A stretch of DNA of 64,000 nt, taken from positions 139,279 to 203,278 of the forward strand of contig CASIAI010000001.1 in NCBI GenBank assembly GCA_949372655.1, given 5' to 3'. A program made the position numbers and the translations under genes. Position 1 is the first letter of the stretch. Each line of letters opens with the position of its first letter. Positions 1 through 10,600 of the stretch are shown here, piece after piece. The stretch comes from Candidatus Poseidoniaceae archaeon (GTDB taxonomy: Archaea; Thermoplasmatota; Poseidoniia; Poseidoniales; Poseidoniaceae). The notes beneath the pieces are model-generated. The model was not told where the DNA came from. It made no database searches and was given only the letters and a program-made list of their open reading frames with translations.

Positions 1-478
1 AATCTGCCCCAGCCTTAGCATGAGATAAAGCGATATTACAAAGTTCACTAACAGACATTTCGTTATCGATTTCATCATTATGAATAATTCCACAATGCCC
101 ATGATCTGTTGCTGTACAAAGGCAAACATCAGTAAGTAATACGATATCACCACCATACAAAGATTTCAACTGTTTTACTGCTCTTTGTAAGGGCATATCC
201 ATGTTAGATGCTTTACTAGCATACGAATCCTTATCCTCTAAATCTAGTACAGGGAAAAGCATATGCGATTTTATCCCTAACTCCATATCTTTAGAAATTG
301 TATCTAATAATTTATCTACTGATTGTCGATTAATTCCAGGCATACTAGAAATTGTTTCATCGATACCTTCTCCGCTTACGACAAAATGAGGTTGAACCAG
401 AGATGATTTGATACTCAAATCAAAATTTAAGTCTCTTCTTGCTTTAGTCCAGCGGTTAATTCTAGGCCTAATATTCAA
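1..478 (-). CDS. hemB: porphobilinogen synthase (delta-aminolevulinate dehydratase), N-terminal part
   Basis: Condenses two 5-aminolevulinate molecules to porphobilinogen in heme synthesis. The frame stays open to the left edge, so 159 codons are visible and the C-terminus with the Schiff-base lysines lies outside. The family motif DVCLCTATDHGHCG is clear, with zinc-ligand cysteines at about residues 119, 121 and 129, so this is a zinc-type enzyme. The start is a TTG that overlaps the hemCD stop as TTGA, with a GAGGTGA ribosome-binding sequence a few bases upstream. No ATG is available at the expected N-terminus. It is the third gene of a tightly overlapping hemA-hemCD-hemB unit. The identity is firm; the TTG start is inferred from the overlap. 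Confidence 0.93.
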   Translation of the reverse strand, partial: MNIRPRINRWTKARRDLNFDLSIKSSLVQPHFVVSGEGIDETISSMPGINRQSVDKLLDTISKDMELGIKSHMLFPVLDLEDKDSYASKASNMDMPLQRAVKQLKSLYGGDIVLLTDVCLCTATDHGHCGIIHNDEIDNEMSVSELCNIALSHAKAGAD

Positions 479-2172
479 TCAATCACCTCTCTGTTTTTTT
501 TCCACCATTTAGAAACAAATTCTGCTGTAGGTCCTTGTAAAATTTCCACTGTTGATTTTGAAAAATAATCCAGCGAATCTATCTCCTCTTGTGATGCTTT
601 GCCCATACACAGTATATTTTTAGGTATGGGTAATGCATTTTCTACCCATGACCTAGCCGAGGATGGTGATGATAGAAGCAGTACGTCATCAGCATCCATT
701 TCTATAGAATTTATAGTTATCGATTTATTCTCATAACCAATCCATGAATTAACTTCAAAACCTAAATCTTTCAAGCCATTGATGAATTTTTTAGAAGCGA
801 CATTAGAGCGGGGAATCATTAGACTTGTATCCTTTGAAACCTTTCTTTCGATAAAGTCTGTTAATTCACTGGAATTTCTAGACTTTGCACAGATTGAAAC
901 AGTTACTCCTCGCATAAAACATGCCCTTGCAGTCCCCTCACCAATAGCTAACCATTGAATGCGATTAAAGTCGTCATTTTTGGCTGCGACTTCGATTGCA
1001 CATTTAGCTGCAAAGGGAGAAGTCAAAACCAAATAAGGCCACTCAGACCTTGGAATATCATCATCTAAGAAATTAGAAGGCCAATTATCAGAAATAGAAT
1101 TCAATTCAATTACTGGTTGATTCAAAATATCAATTCCATCATTTTGTAGTATTGTAGCCAACCTATCGGAATTCAAAGTTGAAATTAGTTTTGGCCCTTT
1201 ATTATTATTATATGATTTGGTAATTTCTTGTTTTGGTAATTCAATTTTTAATTCTGAAATCAGACCATTATACCTTGTACTACCAAAATTCAATCCTTTA
1301 CAAAAAATCTGCTTCCAGTTCATAGGAGATACTTGTAATGTTACTTTTTCACCAATCACTTTTATTCCCGCTGGGTATAAGCAACCACCGCCTAAAGAAG
1401 ATAATATTTCACGCTCTTGGACTATTTCGCGTTCTGATTCAGGATGATTCAAAATATCTCTATACTCTTGAAATAAATCAATATCTTCTGTTCTACAGTG
1501 AACTGATATCGAACCCTGACCAGGTGCTGTAGGCCATTCTTTTTCACATATTCGAACTGCACTAAATTTAAGAATCCAAGGTTCTAGAGCGTTGATTTCA
1601 TACAACCTTTTCAAACCAATTTCGGCGAGTATTATCGCATCAATACGCCCCTCTTTTAATCTCTTTAATCTTGTCTCAACTTGACCCCTAACCGCTATTG
1701 GAATAATGTCTGGACGTCGCGCTAAAACAAATGATTGCCTTCTACCTGAAACTGTACCAATCATACCTGATTTAGGAATCACGCTCAATACTTGATCTAG
1801 AGAATAATCTAAATCCATACTAAATAAATCTCCAAGATTACCATATCCCTCCTTGGTCGGGAAAATCAGAAGGTCACTTGTACATCCACGTTCTAAATAT
1901 GCTAAATTAGAAATTTGCTTATTGATTTCTACTGGTACATCTTTACTTGAATGGACTGCTATATCTATATTATTATTCAGTAATTCTGAATCTACTGCAT
2001 GAATAAACTGACCTACTGAAGAAGATAAATCTCCGCCTAGAGATTTATCACCCATTGAAGAAATCCCTACAATCTCAGTATCAAATCCTTTTTCTTCTAG
2101 GCCTTCTCTGACTTTATTGGCCTGCCACATTGCAAGATTAGAGGTTCGAGTTCCTATTCTAATCAGTTTCAA
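475..2172 (-). CDS. hemCD: fused porphobilinogen deaminase / uroporphyrinogen-III synthase
   Basis: The N-terminal part (about residues 1-300) is hydroxymethylbilane synthase: RIGTRTSNLAMWQA, HSSKDVP, GTVSGRRQ and APGQGSISVHCR are present. The dipyrromethane-anchoring cysteine sits in LGGGCLYPAG at about residue 264. The remaining part (about 320-560) resembles the bilobed HemD fold, with LTSPFAAKCA and SSPSSARSWV segments. At 565 aa the protein equals a typical HemC plus HemD. A fusion would channel the unstable hydroxymethylbilane to its cyclase. The start is TTG within TTGA overlapping the hemA stop, preceded by a GGAG ribosome-binding sequence, so translation is probably coupled. HemC is certain; HemD is a poorly conserved family and is inferred from position, length and these motifs. 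Confidence 0.93.
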   Translation of the reverse strand: MKLIRIGTRTSNLAMWQANKVREGLEEKGFDTEIVGISSMGDKSLGGDLSSSVGQFIHAVDSELLNNNIDIAVHSSKDVPVEINKQISNLAYLERGCTSDLLIFPTKEGYGNLGDLFSMDLDYSLDQVLSVIPKSGMIGTVSGRRQSFVLARRPDIIPIAVRGQVETRLKRLKEGRIDAIILAEIGLKRLYEINALEPWILKFSAVRICEKEWPTAPGQGSISVHCRTEDIDLFQEYRDILNHPESEREIVQEREILSSLGGGCLYPAGIKVIGEKVTLQVSPMNWKQIFCKGLNFGSTRYNGLISELKIELPKQEITKSYNNNKGPKLISTLNSDRLATILQNDGIDILNQPVIELNSISDNWPSNFLDDDIPRSEWPYLVLTSPFAAKCAIEVAAKNDDFNRIQWLAIGEGTARACFMRGVTVSICAKSRNSSELTDFIERKVSKDTSLMIPRSNVASKKFINGLKDLGFEVNSWIGYENKSITINSIEMDADDVLLLSSPSSARSWVENALPIPKNILCMGKASQEEIDSLDYFSKSTVEILQGPTAEFVSKWWKKNREVID

Positions 2173-3551
2173 AGTGCAGCCTCCGTAAGATTTGACTTCG
2201 CATTAATGTGAATTATCTTTTCAGTCACATCACTAGCCACTATCTTAAGAAGACTTGGATTCAGTTTCCTTTCAGTAGAAAGAATCATTTCATTAAGTTC
2301 ATTTGAAGAAAAAGGTCCTTCTCGATTACATATCCAAGTAGCAATCTCTCTAGAAAATGCTCCTAATTGCAAATTTTCTTCACCAGAATTTCTGTTATCA
2401 GACCATTGGCTTGATAGTTGTTCAAGTGTCTTGTAAATAAATGCCCTAAACATACCTTGATTTCTATCAGAGAGAGCTGACATAAACTTATTTTCAATAT
2501 TAGAAATCAAAACTTCACTTTTCTCGATTGTACTTTCATAGTCCCATTCAACTCCGAGTTTATGGGCTACTTTAATCCAATATTCCATTCCAAGCAACTC
2601 TTGACCTTCGGAAATCCCAGTTGAATCAATAGATGGTGGCCATGAGAAATCCATTATTTTCACAGGGTTTTTATTTGGGATTATATTACTAGAATTAAAA
2701 GTTGGTTCAATGTTTCTTACTGTCGAGATTATTAACGATGGTTTGATTTGTTCAAGACTCCATTGGTCAAAGGATAATATAGTGATTCTTGAAGATAATT
2801 GTAAATCTCTTTGTGATGACTTTTCAGGATTTCTAGAAAATACAACTACCTTTTCTTGCCCCTGTGAGAGTAGTACATCTACTGCTTTACGCCCCATTTC
2901 TCCAAAACCAAGAACCACACATAATGGATTTTCTTCTAGTGATAATACTTCTTCAATCGCATTAGATGCCAAATTTAACATAGATTCTGTAGTTTGATTA
3001 AAACCAAATTCTTTCCTTAATAGCCTATTTGCTGAAATAATATGGCTGAAAAAGGAAGAATTCATTTCATCTATTAGATTATTTTCTCTATGAAGAGATA
3101 TCGAACCTCTGAATTGTGACATTACCTGTAACTCACCAATGATAAATGAGTCAAGACCACTGCACACTTTCACAAGATGCCTCCAAACCTCTATGCCACT
3201 ATATTTGTCAAAAAGAGCCTCTTTTTGATTGAAAATGCTAAGAACACAGCGCTCTAATTCATCACAGTTCGTTCCAAAACCAACATATAGAATACGATTA
3301 CAAGTAGAGAATTCAAAAATATCACATCCAAGTTTATTCTTAATTTGGCCAATGAGCTTTATTCTGGATTCTTTGGATAAGCCCTCTGATGTAAATTTCT
3401 TAACATAATCAATATTTGATGAATTAATTTTCATCGAAATCATACTGACACTATTTATCATATCATCAGAACTCAATGATTTACCATTGACGGTATGAGA
3501 ATTACTTGACAATCTAGTCAAATCAATATTAGGCTGCCCTAAATTTGACAT
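2169..3551 (-). CDS. hemA: glutamyl-tRNA reductase
   Basis: First committed enzyme of the C5 heme route; it reduces glutamyl-tRNA to glutamate-1-semialdehyde with NADPH. The catalytic cysteine lies in STCNR at about residue 84. The family segment GLDSFIIGELQVMSQF follows, and an NADPH-binding loop VLGFGEMGRKAV lies near residue 210. At 460 aa it is of normal length, with about 30 extra N-terminal residues before the region aligned with other family members; an internal ATG near residue 27 is a possible alternative start. It heads the heme unit and overlaps hemCD by 4 nt. The 150-bp upstream gap is AT-rich and probably carries the promoter. Glutamate-1-semialdehyde aminomutase (hemL), needed between HemA and HemB, is not in this window. 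Confidence 0.95.
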   Translation of the reverse strand: MSNLGQPNIDLTRLSSNSHTVNGKSLSSDDMINSVSMISMKINSSNIDYVKKFTSEGLSKESRIKLIGQIKNKLGCDIFEFSTCNRILYVGFGTNCDELERCVLSIFNQKEALFDKYSGIEVWRHLVKVCSGLDSFIIGELQVMSQFRGSISLHRENNLIDEMNSSFFSHIISANRLLRKEFGFNQTTESMLNLASNAIEEVLSLEENPLCVVLGFGEMGRKAVDVLLSQGQEKVVVFSRNPEKSSQRDLQLSSRITILSFDQWSLEQIKPSLIISTVRNIEPTFNSSNIIPNKNPVKIMDFSWPPSIDSTGISEGQELLGMEYWIKVAHKLGVEWDYESTIEKSEVLISNIENKFMSALSDRNQGMFRAFIYKTLEQLSSQWSDNRNSGEENLQLGAFSREIATWICNREGPFSSNELNEMILSTERKLNPSLLKIVASDVTEKIIHINAKSNLTEAAL

Positions 3552-3703
3552 AATATTCCCTCTAACGTGTGGGAACAGTCACCCCTTATGAACTTGGATG
3601 TTTTTCGATAATATTCAAAATAAAAACTTTGACTTTAATTACACTGAAAATCGATTACTATTGAAAACTCATATTATAAAACTTCTAAATTAATGTCTCT
3701 TTT

Positions 3704-4789
3704 CTAGACAACAAAGTTTTTCCATCTTTTCATATATTCTATGAATACTGGACTCAAGTCTACATTTTCAAGATGTTTAACAGTGAAAGGTGGTTTTTCC
3801 GGTTGATAGTCGGGGTCACTCAGATGTTGTGGCCAGTCTGGATGTCCAATTCCAACTCTTGCAACACCAATGATATCTGCACCTTCATCTATCAACCACT
3901 GAGCATCCTGTGAAGTCCAAACTGCTCCAGTAGAAATTAATGGAATAGTTTTTGGAACTATTTTACTAAACCTCTTTGTCAAACTTGGACCGGTTTCTTC
4001 ACCCTCTACAGGTTGAAATACATCCCAGCAGGAAATATGTAACATATCAATTTGCATATCACAAAGAATATTTGCTAACTGGAGACTATCTTCGAGATAA
4101 AGACCAACCTTCTCGATTATCGGGGAAATACGTACTGCGATTAGAAAATTTGGATTGGTAACTCTTCTGATCGATTCGATTACTTTTCTAAGAAATCTGC
4201 TTCTGGAATAAATATCTCCGCCCCAATCATCTTCTCTGCGATTGGTGATACTACCTAGAAATTGACAAATCAGATATGAATGCGCACCATGTAGTTCAAC
4301 ACCATGAAATCCTGCTTTTTCACACCTTAATGCGGCCTGTGTAAAGGATTCAATCATAGAATTTATTTCTTCATCAGACATCTCTCGGGTATACTTTCCA
4401 TCCATTCCAGCTTCTGTATTCTTGCTTGCTGAAATCGGTTGAACGCCGTTCAGCGACTCGGGTGCTCGCATTCCTCCATGAAATAATTGTACTAGACTGA
4501 TAGTATCTGTTTGATTAAGTTGGGTTGCCATTTTGGTTAATCCTGGCAATTGATGGTCTCCCCAGACCCCCATTTCTCCATCCCAACCACGCCCAGTTTC
4601 AGTTACATTTGCGGCTGCTGTCGTAGTTATTCCAAATCCACCTTTGGCTCGTCTTACCAACCATTTTATCTCTTCATCTGACAAAGTGCCATCGAGATTA
4701 CTTTGTTTATTAGTCATTGCTGCAAGCAAAGTTCTATTGATAGACTTCAAGCCAATTCTTGGGAATACTATTGAATCAGTGGCTTTCAT
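3704..4789 (-). CDS. Old Yellow Enzyme family NADH:flavin oxidoreductase
   Basis: An FMN-dependent TIM-barrel oxidoreductase that typically reduces activated C=C bonds or dienoyl compounds. Diagnostic segments are QLFHGGMRAP, the substrate-binding GFHGVELHGAHSYLICQFL and NRREDDWGGD followed by SRFLRKVI. Its 361 aa match the short OYE forms that lack the Fe-S and FAD domains of 2,4-dienoyl-CoA reductase. It follows the photolyase gene on the same strand after 35 bases and may be cotranscribed with it. The substrate cannot be told from sequence. Confidence 0.9.
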   Translation of the reverse strand: MKATDSIVFPRIGLKSINRTLLAAMTNKQSNLDGTLSDEEIKWLVRRAKGGFGITTTAAANVTETGRGWDGEMGVWGDHQLPGLTKMATQLNQTDTISLVQLFHGGMRAPESLNGVQPISASKNTEAGMDGKYTREMSDEEINSMIESFTQAALRCEKAGFHGVELHGAHSYLICQFLGSITNRREDDWGGDIYSRSRFLRKVIESIRRVTNPNFLIAVRISPIIEKVGLYLEDSLQLANILCDMQIDMLHISCWDVFQPVEGEETGPSLTKRFSKIVPKTIPLISTGAVWTSQDAQWLIDEGADIIGVARVGIGHPDWPQHLSDPDYQPEKPPFTVKHLENVDLSPVFIEYMKRWKNFVV

Positions 4790-4824
4790 GTTACTCGCTG
4801 AATACTCATGGTTTTTGACTATTG

Positions 4825-6360
4825 TTAGGATTGAATCATCACTTCATCATCTCTTGAAAGGGTTGACAATATATACTCGAAAGATAATTTATCTTGCTCT
4901 TTCTTTTCATCACTTCTTTTTGCTAAACTTCTAAGAGGCATTGCCATTCTAATATTACCTTCAAATGCACTTTTATGCCGCTCTATAAAGGCCCAATAAA
5001 GATTGGAAACCATACAATTTTTCTTTGGGTCGAATTTACATGTTTTACAGTAATCTGACATCTTATTTATGTAAGGAGTTCCTGATATATACGGCTTAGT
5101 CATCATTGCATCTCCTAATGAATAAGTCCCCATTCCCAGAACGTTTGGCTCAACCACCCAGTCATAGGCATCGATAAAGGCTTCATGAAACCAAGTGGTC
5201 AGTTCTCTAGGATTGATGTCCAATAAATTAGCAAAATTACTCAATATCATGAGTCTTGGAATATGATGTGTCCATCCTTCGTCCATAACTGATTCAACAA
5301 CGTCATCAAGGCAGTTAAAACCACTTTTTTTACCCCAGTAAGTTTCAGGTAAGGGGTTATTTTGATTCAAGAAATTGGGCTCGCCTGAATCTTTGTCAAA
5401 TACTTCCAATGCTCTAAAGCCGTCTGTTACTTCATGTATATGTCTGACATATTCTCGCCAAATCATCTGTCTAAAGAACCCCTCAAGACTGTTCAAAGGT
5501 GCTTGAGCACTCAATGCAGAGTCGATTACTTCTCTTGGAGATAATCTATGTAAATTTATCGAAGTAGCCAATTTAGAGTGAAATAAATAACGACTTTTCG
5601 TACTCATTGCATCTTCATATCGCCCGAAATGGGGCAAATTTCCTAAGGCCCAGTTTAGACTGTCAATATTTTGTTCTAAGGTCGTTGGAACTTTAGAAAG
5701 ATCACATTTACCAGGATGTGAAGAAAACTTTTCATTCACTAAATCCATTACTTCATTATCGATTTCATCGACTTCAAATTCTAATTCTTTTTGGGTTTCA
5801 GGGTCTCCTTTCCAAGGAAATCTATTTTCTGAATCAAAACTATACTTACCTCCTGTTGGTTTTCCTTGCTCCATCAAGATACCTGTTTCTTTTCTTACTC
5901 TTTGATAAAAACGGTCCATTCTAAATGGTGGTTTATCACCAACACTTTCTAAGAACCAACTTCTTTTTGTCAGCCAGCCATCATGTTCCAAGAACTGAAT
6001 TTTACCAGCCTTCCCTAAAGGTTCTAATTCAAATCTTAATTCCCTTTCTGCTGGTTTGACAACTTTTATCGAGCCAATTTGTTCGTACAAGTCCTCCAAA
6101 ACTTCACTGTAGCCTAGTGTTGTACTCTTGTAAATTATTGGATGGCCTAAAGATTCGGCCTCTTTTGAAAAGTGTCTCATATTTGATAGTAATAAAGCCA
6201 GTTTTTGTTTATGAAAGTTTTTTGAATTGCCTTTTTTGGAAGATTCAATAAAAATTAGACCATTATTGTCCCTATTGGAATCTGCCCAAGGAAAAATATC
6301 ATGATTGAGCTGGTCATACGGAACAAAGAACCAATTCACCGAGTCTATCGACTTGCTCAT
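4825..6360 (-). CDS. iron-sulfur photolyase / cryptochrome-related protein (FeS-BCP, PhrB-like)
   Basis: Resembles the FeS-BCP or CryPro branch of DNA photolyases, which repair UV lesions ((6-4) photoproducts in Agrobacterium PhrB) with FAD, an antenna chromophore and a [4Fe-4S] cluster. The N-terminal 130 residues form the Rossmann-like antenna domain, and the helical FAD domain follows. Four cysteines fit the cluster: Cys near residue 349 (GFNCLDD) and a trio near 437, 440 and 449 (YCKTCKFDPKKNC). The last spacing is shorter than I remember for PhrB. FAD-site segments such as HHIPRLMILSNFANLL and DAYDWVVEPNVLGMGTYS are strongly conserved. It implies a sunlit habitat. The photolesion repaired is not decidable here. 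Confidence 0.9.
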   Translation of the reverse strand: MSKSIDSVNWFFVPYDQLNHDIFPWADSNRDNNGLIFIESSKKGNSKNFHKQKLALLLSNMRHFSKEAESLGHPIIYKSTTLGYSEVLEDLYEQIGSIKVVKPAERELRFELEPLGKAGKIQFLEHDGWLTKRSWFLESVGDKPPFRMDRFYQRVRKETGILMEQGKPTGGKYSFDSENRFPWKGDPETQKELEFEVDEIDNEVMDLVNEKFSSHPGKCDLSKVPTTLEQNIDSLNWALGNLPHFGRYEDAMSTKSRYLFHSKLATSINLHRLSPREVIDSALSAQAPLNSLEGFFRQMIWREYVRHIHEVTDGFRALEVFDKDSGEPNFLNQNNPLPETYWGKKSGFNCLDDVVESVMDEGWTHHIPRLMILSNFANLLDINPRELTTWFHEAFIDAYDWVVEPNVLGMGTYSLGDAMMTKPYISGTPYINKMSDYCKTCKFDPKKNCMVSNLYWAFIERHKSAFEGNIRMAMPLRSLAKRSDEKKEQDKLSFEYILSTLSRDDEVMIQS

Positions 6361-6401
6361 ATCTAAAAATATTTACTAGTAGACATAAACCTCTGTTTAT
6401 T

Positions 6402-6500
6402 TTAAGGAGTCTTTATCTTAGAATCATCTACTAATTCATCCCAACTAGAATCAAATCCAATATAATGAATAAAATATTCATCACCGTTGATTTCTCTCAT
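6402..6500 (-). pseudogene. fragment of a Tudor-knot/chromo-barrel-like domain
   Basis: A 32-codon reading frame encodes GDEYFIHYIGFDSSWDEL, which closely resembles the core of Tudor-knot or chromo-barrel domains (Y-hhHY-GW-x2-WDEW). The homology appears to run upstream of the ATG: the in-frame codons before it read R-D-A-L, like the usual YDA-hhx approach to this domain, but they are preceded by an in-frame TAG. A solitary half-domain with a stop inside the homologous region is best read as a decayed gene end. It lies just downstream of another broken gene on the same strand. Confidence 0.5.
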
Positions 6501-6550
6501 CAGTGCGTCCCGCTAACCACCGTTCCATTCAACTTGACTTGTTGAACTTA

Positions 6551-7588
6551 TCAAAAAGATGACTCATTGAAAGGATGGTCGTCTGGCCTAACTTTCCAAC
6601 CGGTTGGTCCAACCACATATACTGTATTTTTGGTTTCCACTCTTGCTGTGGCCCTGTCATCGAAGGTTACTTTTTCTATTGATGAGGAACGAACATTAGT
6701 ATCGCCAAGTTTTGAATGTCCGTAAACAAATCCACGTAGTATACCATTATCGATTTCAGCATCCTTGATTATTACTTCCTTCTTTGATTCAAATAGCTCC
6801 ACCATTATCTTTGCAAGATCTTTGTAATTTATCTCAGAGTTTGGGGGAATTCCCATTTCTTCGAACATCTCTACAACTTCATTAATTTGGAGAGGATCTC
6901 CTATTTCAGTTAATATTTAAAATAATTCTTGGGAATTGATTGTTCCACTATTATCTTTATCAAAAACCATGAATGCCTCGATTAATTCTTGTTCTTCAGT
7001 GGATATATGTTTAACATATTCTTGCGCTGCTTTTGAATCGGGTTGAATTTCAGCAATTTTTCCAGGGAAAAATGTACCATAATTTTTCCAATTAACAAGT
7101 ACTCTATCCCCTAGTTCTAAAGCATCATCTGCTCGACGAATATTGCCAGGGTTAGAACCAATAACTAAACCATATTTGGTTTCAATATCCGAACTTTTGG
7201 GTACATCCACATCATAACTGCCATCATCATTGACTTTGATGACTGTACACCTATCTAGCCAACATTTATTGGTTGGACTAAAGTATTCAACATGCATCTC
7301 TAATTCCAAATCAGGAGATATTGGTAATTGAATCAATTCTTCAATCTGTTGATTGTTATCCGAATTATTGACTATCCCTAATCGCTCTAATGCACTAATA
7401 ACAGCGCTAGTAACAGTATCAACATCATTGTTTATGACTGTATTATGAACTACATCTCCACCTACAACTGAATCTTGCATATTAAGAGTTTGAGTTCCGC
7501 TTGGTGGTACTGGAATCCATTCACTTCCAGACCACCTAAATTTACCGTCTGACTGTAAACTATGTCTGTCATGAGAGGTGCAACAACT
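6551..7588 (-). pseudogene. broken Tudor-like/EF-hand protein, interrupted by an in-frame TAA
   Basis: Two frames, 7480-6917 and 6868-6551, are in the same phase and separated by one TAA at 6919-6917 plus 16 sense codons before the next ATG. The join falls inside an EF-hand pair: DKDNSGTINSQELF, stop, ILTEIGDPLQINEVVEMFEE, then NSEINYKDLAKIM. Upstream of the EF-hand are two Tudor/Agenet-like strips (residues about 62-90 and GDRVLVNWKNYGTFFPGKI). In-frame coding-like sequence also continues 36 codons upstream of the ATG at 7480 (SDGKFRWSGSEWIPVPPSG) to a TAG at 7591-7589, with no start codon. So both the 5' end and the middle look damaged. Alternatives are programmed stop readthrough or a sequencing error at 6917-6919. 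Confidence 0.65.
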
Positions 7589-7605
7589 CTAATCTAAAAG
7601 AGATT

Positions 7606-10600
7606 ATGAAAAAATTCCGACGGTGCAAAGGTTTTACATTTGAAATCATAGGGTCTTTCATGACCAATGCAAAAGTATTACCAATGACATTAGTTTTTTT
7701 GTTTATTTTTACTTCATTATCCCCTATTGTCGACGCATTTGATTGGGATAATGATGGTATTGATGATTCGACAGATACGGATGACGATAATGATTTGATT
7801 TTAGATATTGATGACCAATGTACGCCAGGCCAAGTAAATAGTTACTCACTAGGGATGAATGACCATGATTCTGATGGATGTGATGACCATGAGATGATCA
7901 TTTCAAATGCCTTTTTAGAAGGAGATGGCACCGATGTTATTTCCGATGTTCTTTTTGATAGTAACAATAATCAAATCGTATCTGGCTATTCTCTAGGGAA
8001 TTATTCAAAGTTTCAAAATTATAATATTACAACTGACCCAAATCGTCTAGGCTATTCTTTTGTTTCTAAGATTAATAGTTCAGGGAATGTTGATTGGCTG
8101 ATTTATACTTTTGATGAGGACTACACTGACATAGTATTAGCAGATGATGATTCCATCTACTTAACGAGTAATATATTGACTAATACAACTTGGTATACTA
8201 CAAATAATAACTGGAACATAATAGATTCAAATAATTATTGGGACCCTTATGTGATGAAAATCTCAAGCCAAGGTGATATAGAATGGATTGAACACAATGA
8301 GAACTTTGGAAATCAGACATCTCAAGGAATTGCTATTGGTTCTAATAATAACGTCGTTATTCCCATTTACAACATGGAAATAACTACCCTCACATTTGGA
8401 ACTCAAACTTTAGCTCTTAATTCAATTGAGGGTTTTGTCATCAATATTTCATCTAATGGGATATGGGGACAAGATATTATATCCATAGAAAATCCGACTC
8501 CAGTACCTAATGATGGAGGCATTTTTAGAAAGATTTCAAATACAGAACAAGGATATATGTCGATAGTTTCTTACCAAGATACGCCAACAATGAATATCAA
8601 AAAGAATGGAATTGTACAATGTTCAATTAGTAAAAATAACTCTGCGACTAGCGATGCCATAGTTTCAATCACCTTATTTCATGATTGGGTTTGTATCGAC
8701 ACTATTTCTGTTGAAGCGCATTCTGGATATGCAGAGGCATGGGTAAACCAAATTGTTCTTGCATTTGAAAATCAAACTGGGGATATTAATATTGCTGTTG
8801 CAGGTGCTATGGAAGCTGATACCTTCAATTCTTCAACATTAGAGTTTGGAGACTGGGGAATAATTACTCCACTAGGAGAATATACTTATGATGGATTTAA
8901 AGCATTTTATGGAGAGATAAATTATGTCCCAAATAGTGTTAGTAATTCTTTACAATGGGAGTATTTAATGTGGGATAGTTCATATAATTACGCTTCGGCA
9001 TTCACTGATTTGGTCTATTCAGATCATGCATACGCATTATGTGGAAATTTTTATTCAATTCTATCACTGGTTGATAATAATACTAGTAGTATTCCTTTCT
9101 TAAATCTTTATTCGACATCTAATTCTGATTACGATTCATATTGTCTGTTTTTATTCGATCAAGGTAAATCCCAAGTAAACGGCAGTTTAGGTTTTGTATC
9201 TCAACAATTTGGATTTTATAATAATGATATAATCACAGGAATTGATATTGATAATACGGGTCGAATTTCTATTGCAATGGCATCAACTTCGACATATGTT
9301 ACCTTCAATAATACCAATATTACTACTAATGGTTCAAGTTATGACACACATCTATTTAATTTATTATTGGAAGAAGATTATGATGATGATAATGATGGAA
9401 TTGAAGACTATATCGACCAATGCCCGTTAGGAGAAACTAATTGGAATTCAACTAATAGTTCACTGGATTTAGATTGGGATGGATGTAAAGATTCAACGGA
9501 AGATGATGATGATGATAATGATGGTTTGGAAGATTCCCTAGATTCATGCCCTAGAGGTGAGACAAACTGGTCTAGTTGGAATTATTATGAAGATTATGAT
9601 TCTGATGGATGTCAAGACTTCACTGAAGATTTGGATGATGATAATGATGGCGTTTTAGATATTGATGATTTATGCCAAGCCCCATATTCAGATTTGGGCT
9701 GGAATAGTGATTCTATAACTGATTATGATGAAGATGGTTGTCAAGATTTCTTAGAAGATTATGACGATGATAATGATGGCGTTTACGATGATTATGATAA
9801 TTGTATCAAAGGTTTACTAAATTGGACTAGTGGAGACCCGAATATCGATTGGGATGGAGATGGTTGTGAAGATTCTATAGAAGATGAGGATGATGACAAT
9901 GACCAAAGAGATGACGATGATGATTCATGCCCTAAAGGTGAGTTAAATTGGAATTCCCAAAGTTCACAACTTGACTTTGATATGGATGGTTGTAAAGATG
10001 GGATTGAAGACTGGGACGATGATAATGACGGAGTTTACAATAATAATGATGATTGTAATCCAGGAGAAATGTCTTGGGTTTCAAGTATCCAGACAGACTA
10101 TGATTCTGATGGGTGTAGAGACTTAACTGAAGATTTCGATGATGATAATGATAACAAAGAAGATACAATTGATGATTGTATGCTAGGGAACCTTGGATGG
10201 GAATCTAAACCTTCAACAGATTATGATTCTGATGGATGTAGAGACTCAACTGAAGACTTAGATGATGATAATGATGGAGTTGAGGACTTATTAGATCAAT
10301 GTCCGTTAGGGGAAGTAGGTTGGACTTCCAATGAAATAAATGATTATGATGGAGATGGATGTAAAGATGCTCAAGAAGATAATGACCATGATAATGATGG
10401 TGTTTTGAATCCGAGTGATTATTGTAAAAAAGGTGATTCAAATTGGATTTCTAATTACTCTACTGATTACGACCTTGATGGTTGTAGAGATTCTACTGAG
10501 GATTTAGATGATGATAGTGATGGAGTTGCCGACATAATTGATGCATGTCAGTTTGGTCTATCATATTGGTATTCTAATTCAGATACTGATTATGATGGAG

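Noticed and set aside
201-389. Plus-strand frame of 62 codons
   Set aside because: It lies antisense within hemB, whose reading frame carries the zinc-site motif; no independent support.
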